From Gammaproteobacteria bacterium (GTDB lineage: Bacteria > Pseudomonadota > Gammaproteobacteria > Pseudomonadales > Halieaceae), in contig JANSYN010000014.1 in the NCBI GenBank assembly GCA_024742415.1, positions 1 to 64,000 of the forward strand: a DNA stretch of 64,000 nucleotides, in the 5' to 3' direction. Positions within the stretch are counted from its first letter, which is position 1; the number at the start of each line of letters is the position of its first letter. Positions 43,878-53,118 of this stretch are shown one piece after another. Position numbers and translations under genes: made by a program. The notes below the pieces were generated by a model. That model had not been told where the DNA came from and did not search any database. It saw only the letters and a program-made list of their open reading frames with translations.

Positions 43878-45248
43878 CTAGGTTTCCAGTAGCTTGGTCA
43901 CTGCCCTGGATACGGCGATTTTACCGCTGTCGAAATAGGCGTCGTGGTTTTCTTCGATGCGCGCCATGTCATACAGGTAGTTCACCATAATGCCGGCCGA
44001 TTGCTCCCGTCCCTTGGCAGAGAGGTCTGCTGAACTGTTGAGCTGGTGCAGTATCGCACCATTGCCCAGGTGAAAGCGCGCCACCGCATCTTTTGGCAGG
44101 CGGCCGGACTTGACGTTGAGCAGATAGTGCGCGCACAGCTTTTTAAGGGCGTCATACACTTCCGCAACAATGACCGGCCCAACAGGTTCACGCACCCGGT
44201 CGACCAACTCCGCTGGCACCAGCGCATCAATGTCTGCACTGAGCAGCCAGCGCCTGAATCCCGGTACGGGCGACAGCGTTACGAAGGTATCCAGTGAATG
44301 AATTTCCTTGCGCAGTTCTTCCACGACACTCTTGATCAAAAAATTACCGAATGAAATTTGCGACAAACCCGGGTGGCAATTACTGATGGAATAGAACACG
44401 ACTGTGGTGGCGTTGCCTTGCGGCGCCTCGCGCTCCTGCTGCAGCAGGGGTGCAAGCGTCGCGGGCACTTCATTGGTCAGGGCAATCTCTACAAACACCA
44501 GGGGGTCATCGCGCAGTGCGGGATGAAAGAAAGCGAAGCAGCGCCGATCATCACCCAGGCGACTGCGCAGGTCATCCCAGCCATTGATCTGGTGCACCGC
44601 TTCATACGCAATAATTTTTTCCAGCACCGCTGCCGGCGACGACCAATCTATGCGTCGCAACTCGAGGAACCCCTTGTTGAACCAGGAGATGAACAGTTCC
44701 TTGAGGTCGGCATCAACGCCCTTCAGCTCCGGGTGTGTTTTCAGCAACGGAAGCAGGTGCCCACGCATCTCTACCAGTGTTGCCGTGCCATCGGGAGCAG
44801 TATTGACCCTGCGAAACAGCTTCTGGCGCGGAGCTTCTACCGCGCGGCCGATGCTCCAGAGGTTGTCCAGATTCGGTACTGCGCGGTAAGCATCGGCGGC
44901 CGCCAGCACGCGCTCGCGATCAACGTCAAATTCAAAAGCCAGTGCGTTGAAGAACGCCAGGCGACGCTCCGGGGCCAGCGCCCTGTAACCTGTCACCACC
45001 TCGCTGGCCAGTGCCAGGCCAGACGCCTCGCCGCGATGATCAAGTAGCGCACGACAATTGCCCACCAGGTTGGAGGCCGCGTCAGTTGATGAACCGGCCT
45101 GCTGGTTCTGGCGCCGCCGCGCGAGCAGGTCGCGACCGACTTCAACGACTGAGCTCAGGGTGCGGCCCAGCGCGGTTATCGCACCGGGAGCCGCTGCAGC
45201 GGGCGAACGATCGGCCGCACCGGTCTGTTCGGCGGTATCTTCTGGCAT
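43878..45248 (-). CDS. Malonyl-CoA decarboxylase
   Basis: A 456-residue enzyme converting malonyl-CoA to acetyl-CoA. The helical N-terminal domain includes [22 protein letters not shown]. The catalytic GNAT-like domain carries [38 protein letters not shown] (catalytic Ser/His) and [12 protein letters not shown] low-complexity Ala-rich lead of about 40 residues precedes it. AGGAGG lies eight bases before the ATG at 45248. No mdc or matB partner is adjacent. Confidence 0.94.
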   Translation of the reverse strand: MPEDTAEQTGAADRSPAAAAPGAITALGRTLSSVVEVGRDLLARRRQNQQAGSSTDAASNLVGNCRALLDHRGEASGLALASEVVTGYRALAPERRLAFFNALAFEFDVDRERVLAAADAYRAVPNLDNLWSIGRAVEAPRQKLFRRVNTAPDGTATLVEMRGHLLPLLKTHPELKGVDADLKELFISWFNKGFLELRRIDWSSPAAVLEKIIAYEAVHQINGWDDLRSRLGDDRRCFAFFHPALRDDPLVFVEIALTNEVPATLAPLLQQEREAPQGNATTVVFYSISNCHPGLSQISFGNFLIKSVVEELRKEIHSLDTFVTLSPVPGFRRWLLSADIDALVPAELVDRVREPVGPVIVAEVYDALKKLCAHYLLNVKSGRLPKDAVARFHLGNGAILHQLNSSADLSAKGREQSAGIMVNYLYDMARIEENHDAYFDSGKIAVSRAVTKLLET

Positions 45249-45471
45249 GTGTTGATCCTCCTGGCAGTCTTTAACATACCGTGTGCAACGCACCCGGCCA
45301 AGTGATGGGCCGCCAAATACCCCGTTCCCGTCCCCCGGGTTGCTTTTTTGCGAACCAATGCACTGTTTTGGCGCATCACTGTGCAGCGCGCGACTTTGTT
45401 GTAACACCCCTTGGCCCGATGAGCGCAAATGGCTATGCTCTACCCTCCTTCAGTATGCTCAGGTCTGACTT

Positions 45472-45840
45472 ATGTTCCGCTCCCCTTTACTCATCCTCCT
45501 CGCGCTGTCGGCTGTTTTTATGGGTGGCTGCGCCCAGTATGAAAACAAGCGCGGCGTCGATGTGAGCTGGCAAGATGCCGTTACCCGCGAGCTGGTCAAT
45601 GGCCAGAGTACGCGCAAGGAAGTGCTCGAGCTGCTCGGGCCACCCTCGCAGGTAATCGCCCTGGGTGACGAAACCGTTTTGTACTACCTGTTCGAACGCT
45701 CAACCGGCAATGGCCTGGTTCTGGTTGTCTACAATCGCATGGAAGTGAACACGCGCTATGACCGCGCCATCTTCTTTTTTGACGAGCAGGACGTTATGAC
45801 GGATTTTTCGACCCGCATCTATGCAGACGAAGATTCCTAG
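45472..45840 (+). CDS. Small BamE/OmlA-like lipoprotein
   Basis: A 122-residue lipoprotein. Signal peptide LLILLALSAVFMGG ends in the lipobox, with Cys at 20 (GGCAQ). The mature part contains NGQSTRKEVLELLGPPSQVIAL, the helix-turn pattern of the SmpA/OmlA (BamE-like) fold. It is not BamE itself, which is shorter and differs in its C-terminus. The last 20 bases overlap the next gene, a second lipoprotein with a similar VTDVMNILGPPQRLS motif, so the two are probably a pair. Confidence 0.8.
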   Translation: MFRSPLLILLALSAVFMGGCAQYENKRGVDVSWQDAVTRELVNGQSTRKEVLELLGPPSQVIALGDETVLYYLFERSTGNGLVLVVYNRMEVNTRYDRAIFFFDEQDVMTDFSTRIYADEDS

Positions 45841-46468
45841 CATCCTGTCGCTTCCAGCACGCCGGCGCGATCGGGTGGGTGCCACGCGCCGCGCGCTGCT
45901 ACTGTTGGGCAGCCTGCTGTTGTGCGCCTGCAGCCACTCGCAGTACCACCTTGGCACACCGCTGAGCACTCTTGCGCTGCCGCAGTCCGGTCCCGGCACC
46001 ATGGTCACTGACGTGATGAACATTCTCGGGCCACCGCAGCGCCTCAGTGCTGACACTGCCGGATACGTCTTCGCCTGGGAATACTGGCGCGTGGTGGAGA
46101 ATGGGGTCGGCTTCAACCTCGGCCCGCTGGGCGCAGATTTTATCTCCCTGGACTGGGCCCGCGTGGACAGCCATGGCGAATTCGTCGTCGCCACATTCAG
46201 CAGCGATCACCAACTGACATCCATCACCCACTCACGGTGGAGCAGCCAGGTCGGAGATGGCCGGGCCATGCAACCGTTTGGTATTTATGATGTGGCAACC
46301 ACCGGTGATTTGCTCCAACCCCTGCCCCAGCATCGGTGGGGTGGCGCCATGCTGCGCCGACTGCCCGAGGCGCTCAATCGCGATACTGATATCGATTCCG
46401 GCGAGAACGGCCTGGAGCAGCGGGCAACGCCACAGGATATCGGCCAACGGGCCCTGGAAATGCGCTAG
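45821..46468 (+). CDS. Lipoprotein with BamE-like motif, paired with the preceding gene
   Basis: Up to 215 residues: a basic lead, a hydrophobic core (RRALLLLGSLLL) and a lipobox ending CAC, then a mature domain with MVTDVMNILGPPQRLSADT, again an OmlA/SmpA-type motif. The gene overlaps the previous one by 20 bases in another frame. A GTG start near 45873 would give a signal peptide of more usual length, so the true start is not settled. The C-terminal third lacks recognisable features. Function unknown; the envelope is the likely site. Confidence 0.72.
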   Translation: MQTKIPSILSLPARRRDRVGATRRALLLLGSLLLCACSHSQYHLGTPLSTLALPQSGPGTMVTDVMNILGPPQRLSADTAGYVFAWEYWRVVENGVGFNLGPLGADFISLDWARVDSHGEFVVATFSSDHQLTSITHSRWSSQVGDGRAMQPFGIYDVATTGDLLQPLPQHRWGGAMLRRLPEALNRDTDIDSGENGLEQRATPQDIGQRALEMR

Positions 46469-46592
46469 CGCCGCTGCCCGCCTCTAACTACACAGCCTAT
46501 CTCTTAAGCACAGCAGCACCTGCGCAAAGCACGTTTTGTGTACGGCTGCGTCTACCGGACAACAGCTCGCGCCACGACAAATGGCATGTCAT

Positions 46593-46646
46593 GATATTCT
46601 ATTAAAGAATATGTAACTATTATAATGATTCTTAATTTGAATATCT
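46593..46646. promoter_or_regulatory. AT-rich island with TATAAT and inverted repeats
   Basis: ATATTC (46594-46599) and GAATAT (46607-46612) form a perfect inverted repeat. A consensus TATAAT lies at 46621-46626 and a further GAATATC follows near 46640. The island stands out from the surrounding GC-rich DNA and lies upstream of the small exported protein gene at 46741. It is a likely plus-strand promoter with an operator. The -35 element is not clear. Confidence 0.45.
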
Positions 46647-46740
46647 TAGCCGGGCGACCTAAGCTGGACTCTCAAGGGGCAAGCAACAACGGTCAATGCC
46701 GACATAAACAGACAAGTCAGGGCATTGGGAGTCTACGCAA

Positions 46741-47094
46741 ATGGCCAGGGGATCGTATAACACAGCGCAGGGAATACGTCGGGCTGCAATTGCAGCGCTG
46801 CTGGTGGCGGGGGCACCGCTGGCCAGCAGTGCTGAAGGCGGCCTACGCTGCGGGTTGATTGTTGGTGGGTTGCCCGTCGCGCAAGAACAGAAAAAATCGT
46901 CTTTTGGCACCACGCCTGACACGGCAATGGCACGCAGTACCGCCTACCTGCCGGGGCCGCAAGTCGCCAAGTTGAACGCGGCCAGGCCAATGCTGGCGCA
47001 GGCAGCACAACTGCACAACGAGCGCGTCTGGTATAAGCGTACACGTCTGCCCAGCGCCATTACCATTGCCAACTTTGGCTGCACCTGGATCTAG
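46741..47094 (+). CDS. Small exported protein of unknown function
   Basis: A 117-residue protein with a convincing signal peptide: basic GIRRA, hydrophobic AAIAALLVAGAPL, and a cleavage site after ASSA. GGGAG lies nine bases before the ATG. The mature part of about 85 residues has two Cys (LRCGL and FGCTWI at the C-terminus) that could bond. The codon use is GC-rich like its neighbours. I recognise no family. It follows an AT-rich promoter-like island. Confidence 0.55.
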   Translation: MARGSYNTAQGIRRAAIAALLVAGAPLASSAEGGLRCGLIVGGLPVAQEQKKSSFGTTPDTAMARSTAYLPGPQVAKLNAARPMLAQAAQLHNERVWYKRTRLPSAITIANFGCTWI

Positions 47095-47236
47095 GTTCAA
47101 GGCCTGAGCTACAGCACGCGTACGCTTTCACTGCCAGCGCCGGCATCGCACCGCGTCTGTGGCTACAGGCAGTGCGCCTGTAACCTCCAGACCATACAAC
47201 GCGTTACCGTTGACGCTGACCTACCACGCCCGTTCG

Positions 47237-48301
47237 TCAAACTGTCGGGGCGTCGTCAATGTCAGAGGTCGGGTCGCTCGCGTTATGGGTATTCTCCTCG
47301 CGAAACTGCTCGACCTGCCTGACCACCGAAGCGGTAGCACGACCATACTGGGCAATATGAAAGATGGCGTCGCCCTCGTACACCAGAGGTAGGTTGGTGC
47401 GACCGATCACCATGCCCTCACAGGATGCGTACACTTCGGTTTCCACCTCACCCAGCGGATCCCCAATCCGCCCCAGCAGTTGATCCTCGGCGACATTCGC
47501 GCCCAATGGCACCAGCGTACTGAGAATGCCACTGGCCGGCGCGCGCAACCAGGACGTCTGGCCACTGATCGTTGGCTTGGGCGGCTGTTTGCCGCGCGCA
47601 TTAGGGGGCAACATGCCAATGGCGCGCATGACATTGAGCACCCCCTTCACGCCGGCGCGAATGTGCATTTCATCAAAGCGCAAGGCTTCACCTGCCTCGT
47701 AAAGAATAACGGGAATGCCCATATCGCCGGCGCATTCGCGCAAGGACCCATCGCGGGTTCGCGCGTGAATCGCCAGTGGTACCCCGAACGCCTCGGTCAT
47801 CGCCAGCGCGCCGGCATCGTCGAGGTCTGCGCGTATCTGCGGAAAGTTGCTGCGGTGCCGTGCGCCTGTATGCAGGTCAATGCCATGGGTGCATTTGCTG
47901 ACAATCTCATGAATAAAGGTATGAGCCACGCGGCCCGTCAACGACCCCTTGGTGGAGCCGGGAAAAGACCGATTGATATCGCGACCGTCTGGCAGGTAGC
48001 GATCATGATGCAGAAACCCGTAGACGTTGACGATGGGTATCGCCAGCAGCGTCCCGCGTAAACGCTTGAGTGCGCGGTGCTTGAGCACGCGCCTGATGAT
48101 CTCCACGCCGTTGATCTCATCACCGTGCAGTGCCGCAGACAAAAACAATACCGGCCCTGGACGCTTGCTTCTGCTCACCTGCACCGTCATTGATAAGTCA
48201 TCGTGCGTGTACATGGGCGCGACAGAGAGCTCTACAACACGCGTCTGGCCAGCCTCGATCACCGTGTCGCCGATAGTAATAGGAGGTATCTTCTGCGCCA
48301 T
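47237..48301 (-). CDS. Succinylglutamate desuccinylase / aspartoacylase-family protein
   Basis: A 354-residue zinc-peptidase-fold protein. HGDEINGVEI (His and Glu of the zinc site) is near residue 60 and DLHTGARHRSNFPQ supplies the second His. A C-terminal barrel-sandwich region (about 255-340, RAPASGILSTLVPLG) is found in the AstE/AspA subgroup. It hydrolyses an N-acyl amino acid or a similar amide. It starts three bases after the rimK stop, with GAGGA before the ATG, so it is coupled to rimK. In RimK operons these enzymes may trim or recycle glutamate tails; that is inference. Confidence 0.9.
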   Translation of the reverse strand: MAQKIPPITIGDTVIEAGQTRVVELSVAPMYTHDDLSMTVQVSRSKRPGPVLFLSAALHGDEINGVEIIRRVLKHRALKRLRGTLLAIPIVNVYGFLHHDRYLPDGRDINRSFPGSTKGSLTGRVAHTFIHEIVSKCTHGIDLHTGARHRSNFPQIRADLDDAGALAMTEAFGVPLAIHARTRDGSLRECAGDMGIPVILYEAGEALRFDEMHIRAGVKGVLNVMRAIGMLPPNARGKQPPKPTISGQTSWLRAPASGILSTLVPLGANVAEDQLLGRIGDPLGEVETEVYASCEGMVIGRTNLPLVYEGDAIFHIAQYGRATASVVRQVEQFREENTHNASDPTSDIDDAPTV

Positions 48302-48304
48302 GTC

Positions 48305-49210
48305 TTATCCTCGGGTACGACGACTGCCGCGTGTCGAAAAAGCGTTGTCTTCAATGTAGCGAATGATCCTGGCGGCAACGTCTTTACCGGTCACCTCTTC
48401 GATACCGCGAAGCCCCGGCGAGGAATTCACCTCCATGATCAGCGGCCCCCTTGCAGAACGCAGTATATCGACGCCGGCAACATTAAGACCCATTGTTTTC
48501 GCCGCCTTTATCGCGGTCGAACGCTCGACGGGTGTGAGCTTTGTAATACTGGCCGTTCCCCCGCGATGCAGGTTGGAACGGAAATCGCCGTCCGCGGCGC
48601 TGCGCTCCATCGCCGCAACAACTTTGTCACCGATGACAAGCGCGCGAACATCGCTGCCCCCGGCCTCCTTGATAAATTCCTGCACCAGGAAATCGGCGCC
48701 CAGTTCGGTAAAAGCGTCAATAACGGATTCCGCCGCCTTGGTAGTTTCGGCGAGTACAACGCCCCTGCCCTGCGTACCTTCCAACAGCTTTAGCACAACC
48801 GGGGCGCCGCCAACCATCTTGATCAGCTCCCTGCCGTTTTGTACATCATGCGCAAAACCCGTGACCGGCATGCCAATATTCTTGCGCGAGAGCAATTGCA
48901 GTGCCCGCAGCTTGTCACGCGAGCGGCCCAGCGGGATGGATTCGGTCAAACAGTATACGCCCATCATTTCAAACTGGCGCACGACCGCCGTGCCATATTC
49001 GGTAATGGATGCCCCGATGCGCGGAATCATCGCATCAAACCCCTCGAGGCTCTCGCCCAAATAAAATATGCTGCGGCTGGAAGAGTTGATATTCATGTAA
49101 CACTTGAGTGTGTCTATCACGTGCACATCGTGACCGCGCTGCCCACAGGCTTCGACGAGGCGCCGTGTGCTATACAAATTTTTGTTGCGAGAAAGAATAC
49201 CTATCTTCAC
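48305..49210 (-). CDS. rimK: Ribosomal protein S6 modification enzyme RimK
   Basis: A 301-residue ATP-grasp ligase that adds glutamate residues to the C-terminus of ribosomal protein S6. [21 protein letters not shown] is the family start. [18 protein letters not shown] and [20 protein letters not shown] bind ATP, and [25 protein letters not shown] holds the metal residues. The start is GTG at 49210 with GGAGA close before it. It sits between a retropepsin-like protease gene and the desuccinylase gene, the usual RimK set. Confidence 0.95.
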   Translation of the reverse strand: MKIGILSRNKNLYSTRRLVEACGQRGHDVHVIDTLKCYMNINSSSRSIFYLGESLEGFDAMIPRIGASITEYGTAVVRQFEMMGVYCLTESIPLGRSRDKLRALQLLSRKNIGMPVTGFAHDVQNGRELIKMVGGAPVVLKLLEGTQGRGVVLAETTKAAESVIDAFTELGADFLVQEFIKEAGGSDVRALVIGDKVVAAMERSAADGDFRSNLHRGGTASITKLTPVERSTAIKAAKTMGLNVAGVDILRSARGPLIMEVNSSPGLRGIEEVTGKDVAARIIRYIEDNAFSTRGSRRTRG

Positions 49211-49237
49211 ACAGATCTCCGGCGCGGCCTGTGACAG

Positions 49238-49666
49238 CTACCTGGTTAGAAATGAACGCGCTGGGTCAACCAGAAAACGCTTGGACATGGCCGTGCGGCC
49301 AATGAGCATTCGAAACAGCATGTTATCGCGTGCGGTCAGTGTCGCTTCTATCGGGAACACAGTATTGGCAATCTGCAATGACGTTTCTATGACGTAGCGC
49401 ATCTCTTCGTGGCCGCCGGAATCACGCACCAGGCGCTCACCGAGCACCAGGGCCTCGCATTCTACGACTGTGGCATCATCGCGCTGCAAGGGGTGCATCA
49501 GGAAGCGCACCCAGGCTGCACCTTCACGCTCAAAAGGGTCAATGCTAAAGGCATGCAGGGCACTCGTACGCGCGCCTGTGTCGATCTTGGCCTTGATGCG
49601 CTTAATACCGAAGTCAGGCAGCGCAACCCATTCTCGCCACCCGAGCGTCGGCCTGGAACTACTCAT
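49238..49666 (-). CDS. RimK-associated retropepsin-like protease
   Basis: A 142-residue protein of the ATP-dependent zinc protease/RimB group. [32 protein letters not shown] has the Asp-Thr-Gly of the aspartic fold. [20 protein letters not shown] ends the domain. Relatives sit with rimK in many Proteobacteria and are thought to work on the modified ribosome. Its start overlaps the mscS stop by four bases and it ends 27 bases before rimK. In place of two rim genes as in Pseudomonas, an mscS gene heads this unit. Confidence 0.9.
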   Translation of the reverse strand: MSSSRPTLGWREWVALPDFGIKRIKAKIDTGARTSALHAFSIDPFEREGAAWVRFLMHPLQRDDATVVECEALVLGERLVRDSGGHEEMRYVIETSLQIANTVFPIEATLTARDNMLFRMLIGRTAMSKRFLVDPARSFLTR

Positions 49667-50541
49667 TGTTCCACCGGGCGCACAGCCCCGTGCTGGTGTA
49701 CCGTGATACTACCGTCTACATGCACATCCCGCTGTGGGAACGCAATGACTACGTTGTGTTGTGCAAATAGCGCATCAATACTAAAGCGCAGATCACTGCG
49801 AATAACACGCAGGCCGCGCTCAGCGCCAGTAACCACCCAGATATCCAGCGCAAAAATCAGGGCGCTATCGCCGAAGTCTTCAAAAAGCACACTGTGCGGC
49901 GGCTCGCTAAGCACATCGGGCATCTCGCGAGCGGCCTGGTCGAGCAGATTGCGCACTAGATTGACATCACTGCCATAGGCAACGCCAACCACCACCGACG
50001 TGCGCACCAGGCGATCGATCAGCGTCCAGTTAGTCACCGTGTTTTCCAGCAGGAAACTGTTCGGCACCAGCAGATGCACGCCGTCAGTTCGGCGCACGCG
50101 CGTGGAGCGCGTATCGATGGACTCTACCGTACCACGCACTTCACCCAGCTCGAGGAAATCGCCGATTTTTATCGGTCTCTCCCACATGAGTATCCAGCCA
50201 CTGATGAAATTGTTGATAATATTTTGCGCACCAAAGCCAAAGCCAATGGCCACCGCACCGGAAACAAAGGCAAAAGCCGCAAGGGGGACGTTCAGGTACT
50301 CCAGCGTCATGAACGCCAGGATAACGAAGGCTATAATAAGATAGGCGCGCGATACCAGATGAACGACATCGGCATTGACGCCCGATTTTTGCATCCGTAC
50401 TCGCAACCGTCTGCTGCTCCAGATGATAAACATCGCACCCGAGGCGACAACCGTAATGACCAGCAACAGTTGCTGTACAGTCAGGCTGGTTTCACCATAC
50501 ACCAGTAAGGGTATGGCCAGAATTTCGTTGATTTGATCCAT
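49663..50541 (-). CDS. MscS-family mechanosensitive channel
   Basis: A 292-residue inner-membrane channel. Two to three membrane segments end in the pore helix ([31 protein letters not shown]), with the Gly/Ala packing of MscS. The cytoplasmic beta domain follows ([31 protein letters not shown]). It should open when membrane tension rises and release solutes. Its stop overlaps the protease start by four bases, placing it at the head of the RimK operon. Confidence 0.93.
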   Translation of the reverse strand: MDQINEILAIPLLVYGETSLTVQQLLLVITVVASGAMFIIWSSRRLRVRMQKSGVNADVVHLVSRAYLIIAFVILAFMTLEYLNVPLAAFAFVSGAVAIGFGFGAQNIINNFISGWILMWERPIKIGDFLELGEVRGTVESIDTRSTRVRRTDGVHLLVPNSFLLENTVTNWTLIDRLVRTSVVVGVAYGSDVNLVRNLLDQAAREMPDVLSEPPHSVLFEDFGDSALIFALDIWVVTGAERGLRVIRSDLRFSIDALFAQHNVVIAFPQRDVHVDGSITVHQHGAVRPVEQ

Positions 50542-50656
50542 AAAGCTCGGCCGATATACACAAGAATACGGGGGGCTGACATGTGTCTTAGCAAGGCAGG
50601 CAGTGCTATTGTGCCCCTATGGGTGGAGAGACTCTAATTTCAGGGGTGTATGTATC

Positions 50657-51622
50657 ATGATCAGGGCGCTATTACTATCACCACAGCGCGGCAGCCTGCA
50701 AGGTGGCGCCGAGTTGATCGACCAGTGGCGGGCCGATGGCGGTAAGCTCTGGCTGGACCTTGAGGGGCTGCCGGATGCGGAACTGCGTCCATTGCTGCTG
50801 GCGATGGGGTGCGATGAGCTCTCGATTCGGGATTGCCTGCGCCAACGCCATCCGCCCAAGGTAGAACATTTTCCCGAGTACAGCTTTATCCTTTTTCGCG
50901 GCATTGCGGCAATGGACAAGTCGCTGGCGCTCTCTGCGCAGCAGCTGGGTGTCTGGGTCGGCAAGGATGTTCTCATCACCGCGCACAGGGGGCACTCTTT
51001 GAGCGTGGAGCACGCCTGGCTCAGCGCAGAGGCAAGTACCTTGCTGGAACAGCCCAATCGCCTGGCTCTGGCCATCCTTGAATACGCCAGCGGGCGTTAT
51101 CTTGAGCATCTGCTGGAGTTTGAAGCCTGCCTCGAGGATCTCGAAGACAGCATACTCACGGCACGCTCTGAATCCGGAATGCGTGAGCTGGTGATTTATC
51201 GCGGCCGCCTGCGCAAGTTGCGCCGTGTGTTCAACTATCACCAACGGCTGGCCGAGGAAATCTGGAGCCAGGGCAGTGATGTGCTCGGCACGGGCGACGA
51301 CGACACCCTGCCCTACCGCCGCAACCTTTATGATCGATGCGAGCGGCTCTACAGCCTGTGCACTATGTATTACGAGATCTCCGGCGATTTGGTGGAAGGT
51401 TACATCTCGCTCAGTTCACACCGTTTGAACAACACCATGAAGGTACTGACCATCATTACCGCCGTGTTCGTTCCGCTGAGTTTTCTCGCCGGCATCTACG
51501 GTATGAATTTCGAAAACATGCCGGAACTGGGCTGGAAGTACGCTTATTTTGTCCTGCTCGGCACGATGGCAACGATCGCCACCACGATGCTGGTTCTGTT
51601 CAAGAAAATACGCTGGCTGTAA
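50657..51622 (+). CDS. CorA-family divalent cation transporter
   Basis: A 321-residue CorA-like channel. A long cytoplasmic domain is followed by two membrane helices, with the pore signature YGMNFENMPELGW (GMN motif) between them and a basic KKIRWL tail. It is likely the Zn/Mg transporter ZntB-like or CorA-like subgroup; the missing acidic selectivity details do not allow a choice. The ATG at 50657 has AGGGGTG before it; a longer frame adds 18 residues of no family value. It diverges from mscS. Confidence 0.9.
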   Translation: MIRALLLSPQRGSLQGGAELIDQWRADGGKLWLDLEGLPDAELRPLLLAMGCDELSIRDCLRQRHPPKVEHFPEYSFILFRGIAAMDKSLALSAQQLGVWVGKDVLITAHRGHSLSVEHAWLSAEASTLLEQPNRLALAILEYASGRYLEHLLEFEACLEDLEDSILTARSESGMRELVIYRGRLRKLRRVFNYHQRLAEEIWSQGSDVLGTGDDDTLPYRRNLYDRCERLYSLCTMYYEISGDLVEGYISLSSHRLNNTMKVLTIITAVFVPLSFLAGIYGMNFENMPELGWKYAYFVLLGTMATIATTMLVLFKKIRWL

Positions 51623-52017
51623 GCCCGCCGCGAGCCAGCCGAGATACCCGCCAAACCATGGGCGGCAGTGTATCGTCCGTGGCAGCCAGCTTTACAGCAG
51701 CAGTTCTGAGGCCGTGGCCAGCACAGACGCTGCCGTCACTCGCCTGGGGGGGAGCAGGGTCAAAGGTATCTTTCCCTACCTACATATCCTGAGTGATATA
51801 GTCGCTGGCAAGCTGCCAAAGCTGCTCACGAAAAAGCGCAGCACTGGCCAGAAAAAACACCAGCACAGCGCCGGTGACAAGAAAAAAACGCTTCATTGGT
51901 CATTCCTTCAACAGGGTAAAAGAACAGGGTGGGGACGCAATCGCGTCGCTGGCAGCTGGCTGTCACGCGCCAATCTATAGCACAGCACGGTAATGCTCGG
52001 CGAATCACCGCGTCGCG
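51623..52017. other. Gap of 395 bases holding only a 38-residue peptide gene
   Basis: The gap separates corA from the nitronate monooxygenase gene. Apart from the short minus-strand peptide gene at 51780-51896 I see no reading frame, terminator or repeat that I can support. Confidence 0.6.
51780..51896 (-). CDS. 38-residue membrane peptide
   Basis: A 38-codon minus-strand frame: MKRFFLVTGAVLVFFLASAA, then LFREQLWQLASDYITQDM. It has two positive residues, a 16-residue hydrophobic helix and a polar amphipathic tail, the layout of a single-span small protein. AAGGA lies seven bases before the ATG. It stands alone between corA and the nitronate monooxygenase gene. I recognise no family, though small membrane proteins near ion transporters often act as their regulators. 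Confidence 0.65.
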   Translation of the reverse strand: MKRFFLVTGAVLVFFLASAALFREQLWQLASDYITQDM

Positions 52018-53094
52018 CTAGTCCACCTGGCGCTGCCACAAACTGCGCGTGAGTTGCGCTGCCGGGCCCGCACGCAGCCCACTGCGGTTGCTGCCCGACC
52101 ACAATGGCGTGAAATCTGCACGACCTTGCGCCTCGGCGCGTGCCCGTAGAGGGGCAAGCGCCAGGCTGGCATAAGGAAACGGCGGCACATCAGAACAATC
52201 CTCACCGAGTTCGCGCATGATCCGGTTGCGCAGGCCACGCGCTGGCCGCCCGGAGAACACGGTGGTTATCGCCGTAGCCAACTGTACGTCGCACAGCGCG
52301 GCCCGGTGAACCTCACTGGTTTTAGCTTCATCACACAGCAAATAGGCGGTTCCCACCTGCACGCCGGCCGCACCAAGACGCATGAAGCGCTGTACATCGC
52401 CTGCGGTTGCAATACCGCCAGCGGCGATTAACGCCGTGCCTACCACAGGCCGTACGGCTTCGAGCAACACCTGAGTCGAGCACTGTGAATCGAGATCACG
52501 CGCAAGGAACATGCCGCGATGTCCTCCCGCTTCAATACCCTGCAGGATAATGCCATCGACACCGCGCTGCTCAAGCCATACGGCCTCTGCCACGGTGGTA
52601 GCGGTGGCCAGCACCTTCGTACCCAGGGACTGCAACGGTTCCAGAAGCGCAATCGGTGGCAAGCCAAAGTGAAAACTGATCACCGCTGGTGGCGCAGCGC
52701 GGAGCGCCTCCAGCATGGGAGCATCAAAGGGACGCCGCAGCGGCGCAGGAGTGCTGTCACGGGACAGGTCGAACTCCTCATAATAGTGCGCCAGGCGCGA
52801 CTGCCACTGCGCAAGTATCCGGGGATCGGCCGGCTCCAGGTTATGGCAAAAAAAATTCAGGTTGACCGGGCCTGCACAGCGCTCGCGAAAGGCCGCCATC
52901 TGTTGGCATACCTGCTGCGCATCGAGCATGCCACAGGCAATAGAACCAAGACCACCGGCCTGGGTCACTGCCACGGCCAGTTCCCAATCCTGCACGCCGG
53001 CCATGGGAGCCTGGATAACAGGGATTTCAATACCCAGTAACTCGCTCAGTGTCACCGGCATACCATTGCAGACAGGGCGGCAGCGCAGCTCCAT
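52018..53094 (-). CDS. Nitronate monooxygenase-like FMN enzyme
   Basis: About 358 residues of the 2-nitropropane dioxygenase/NMO TIM barrel. IPVIQAPMAGVQDWELAVAV opens the barrel. QGIEAGGHRGMFL (FMN phosphate and catalytic region) and ALIAAGGIATAGDVQRFM follow. It oxidises alkyl nitronates or related compounds with FMN. The ATG at 53094 has CAGGT seven bases before it; an ATG at 53061 gives the more usual family start (MPVTLSELLG) but no ribosome site, and a TTG at 53118 abuts the upstream stop. It follows the broken sulfotransferase gene. Confidence 0.88.
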   Translation of the reverse strand: MELRCRPVCNGMPVTLSELLGIEIPVIQAPMAGVQDWELAVAVTQAGGLGSIACGMLDAQQVCQQMAAFRERCAGPVNLNFFCHNLEPADPRILAQWQSRLAHYYEEFDLSRDSTPAPLRRPFDAPMLEALRAAPPAVISFHFGLPPIALLEPLQSLGTKVLATATTVAEAVWLEQRGVDGIILQGIEAGGHRGMFLARDLDSQCSTQVLLEAVRPVVGTALIAAGGIATAGDVQRFMRLGAAGVQVGTAYLLCDEAKTSEVHRAALCDVQLATAITTVFSGRPARGLRNRIMRELGEDCSDVPPFPYASLALAPLRARAEAQGRADFTPLWSGSNRSGLRAGPAAQLTRSLWQRQVD

Positions 53095-53118
53095 TTGCGC
53101 GACCTGAGTGGCAGGCAA

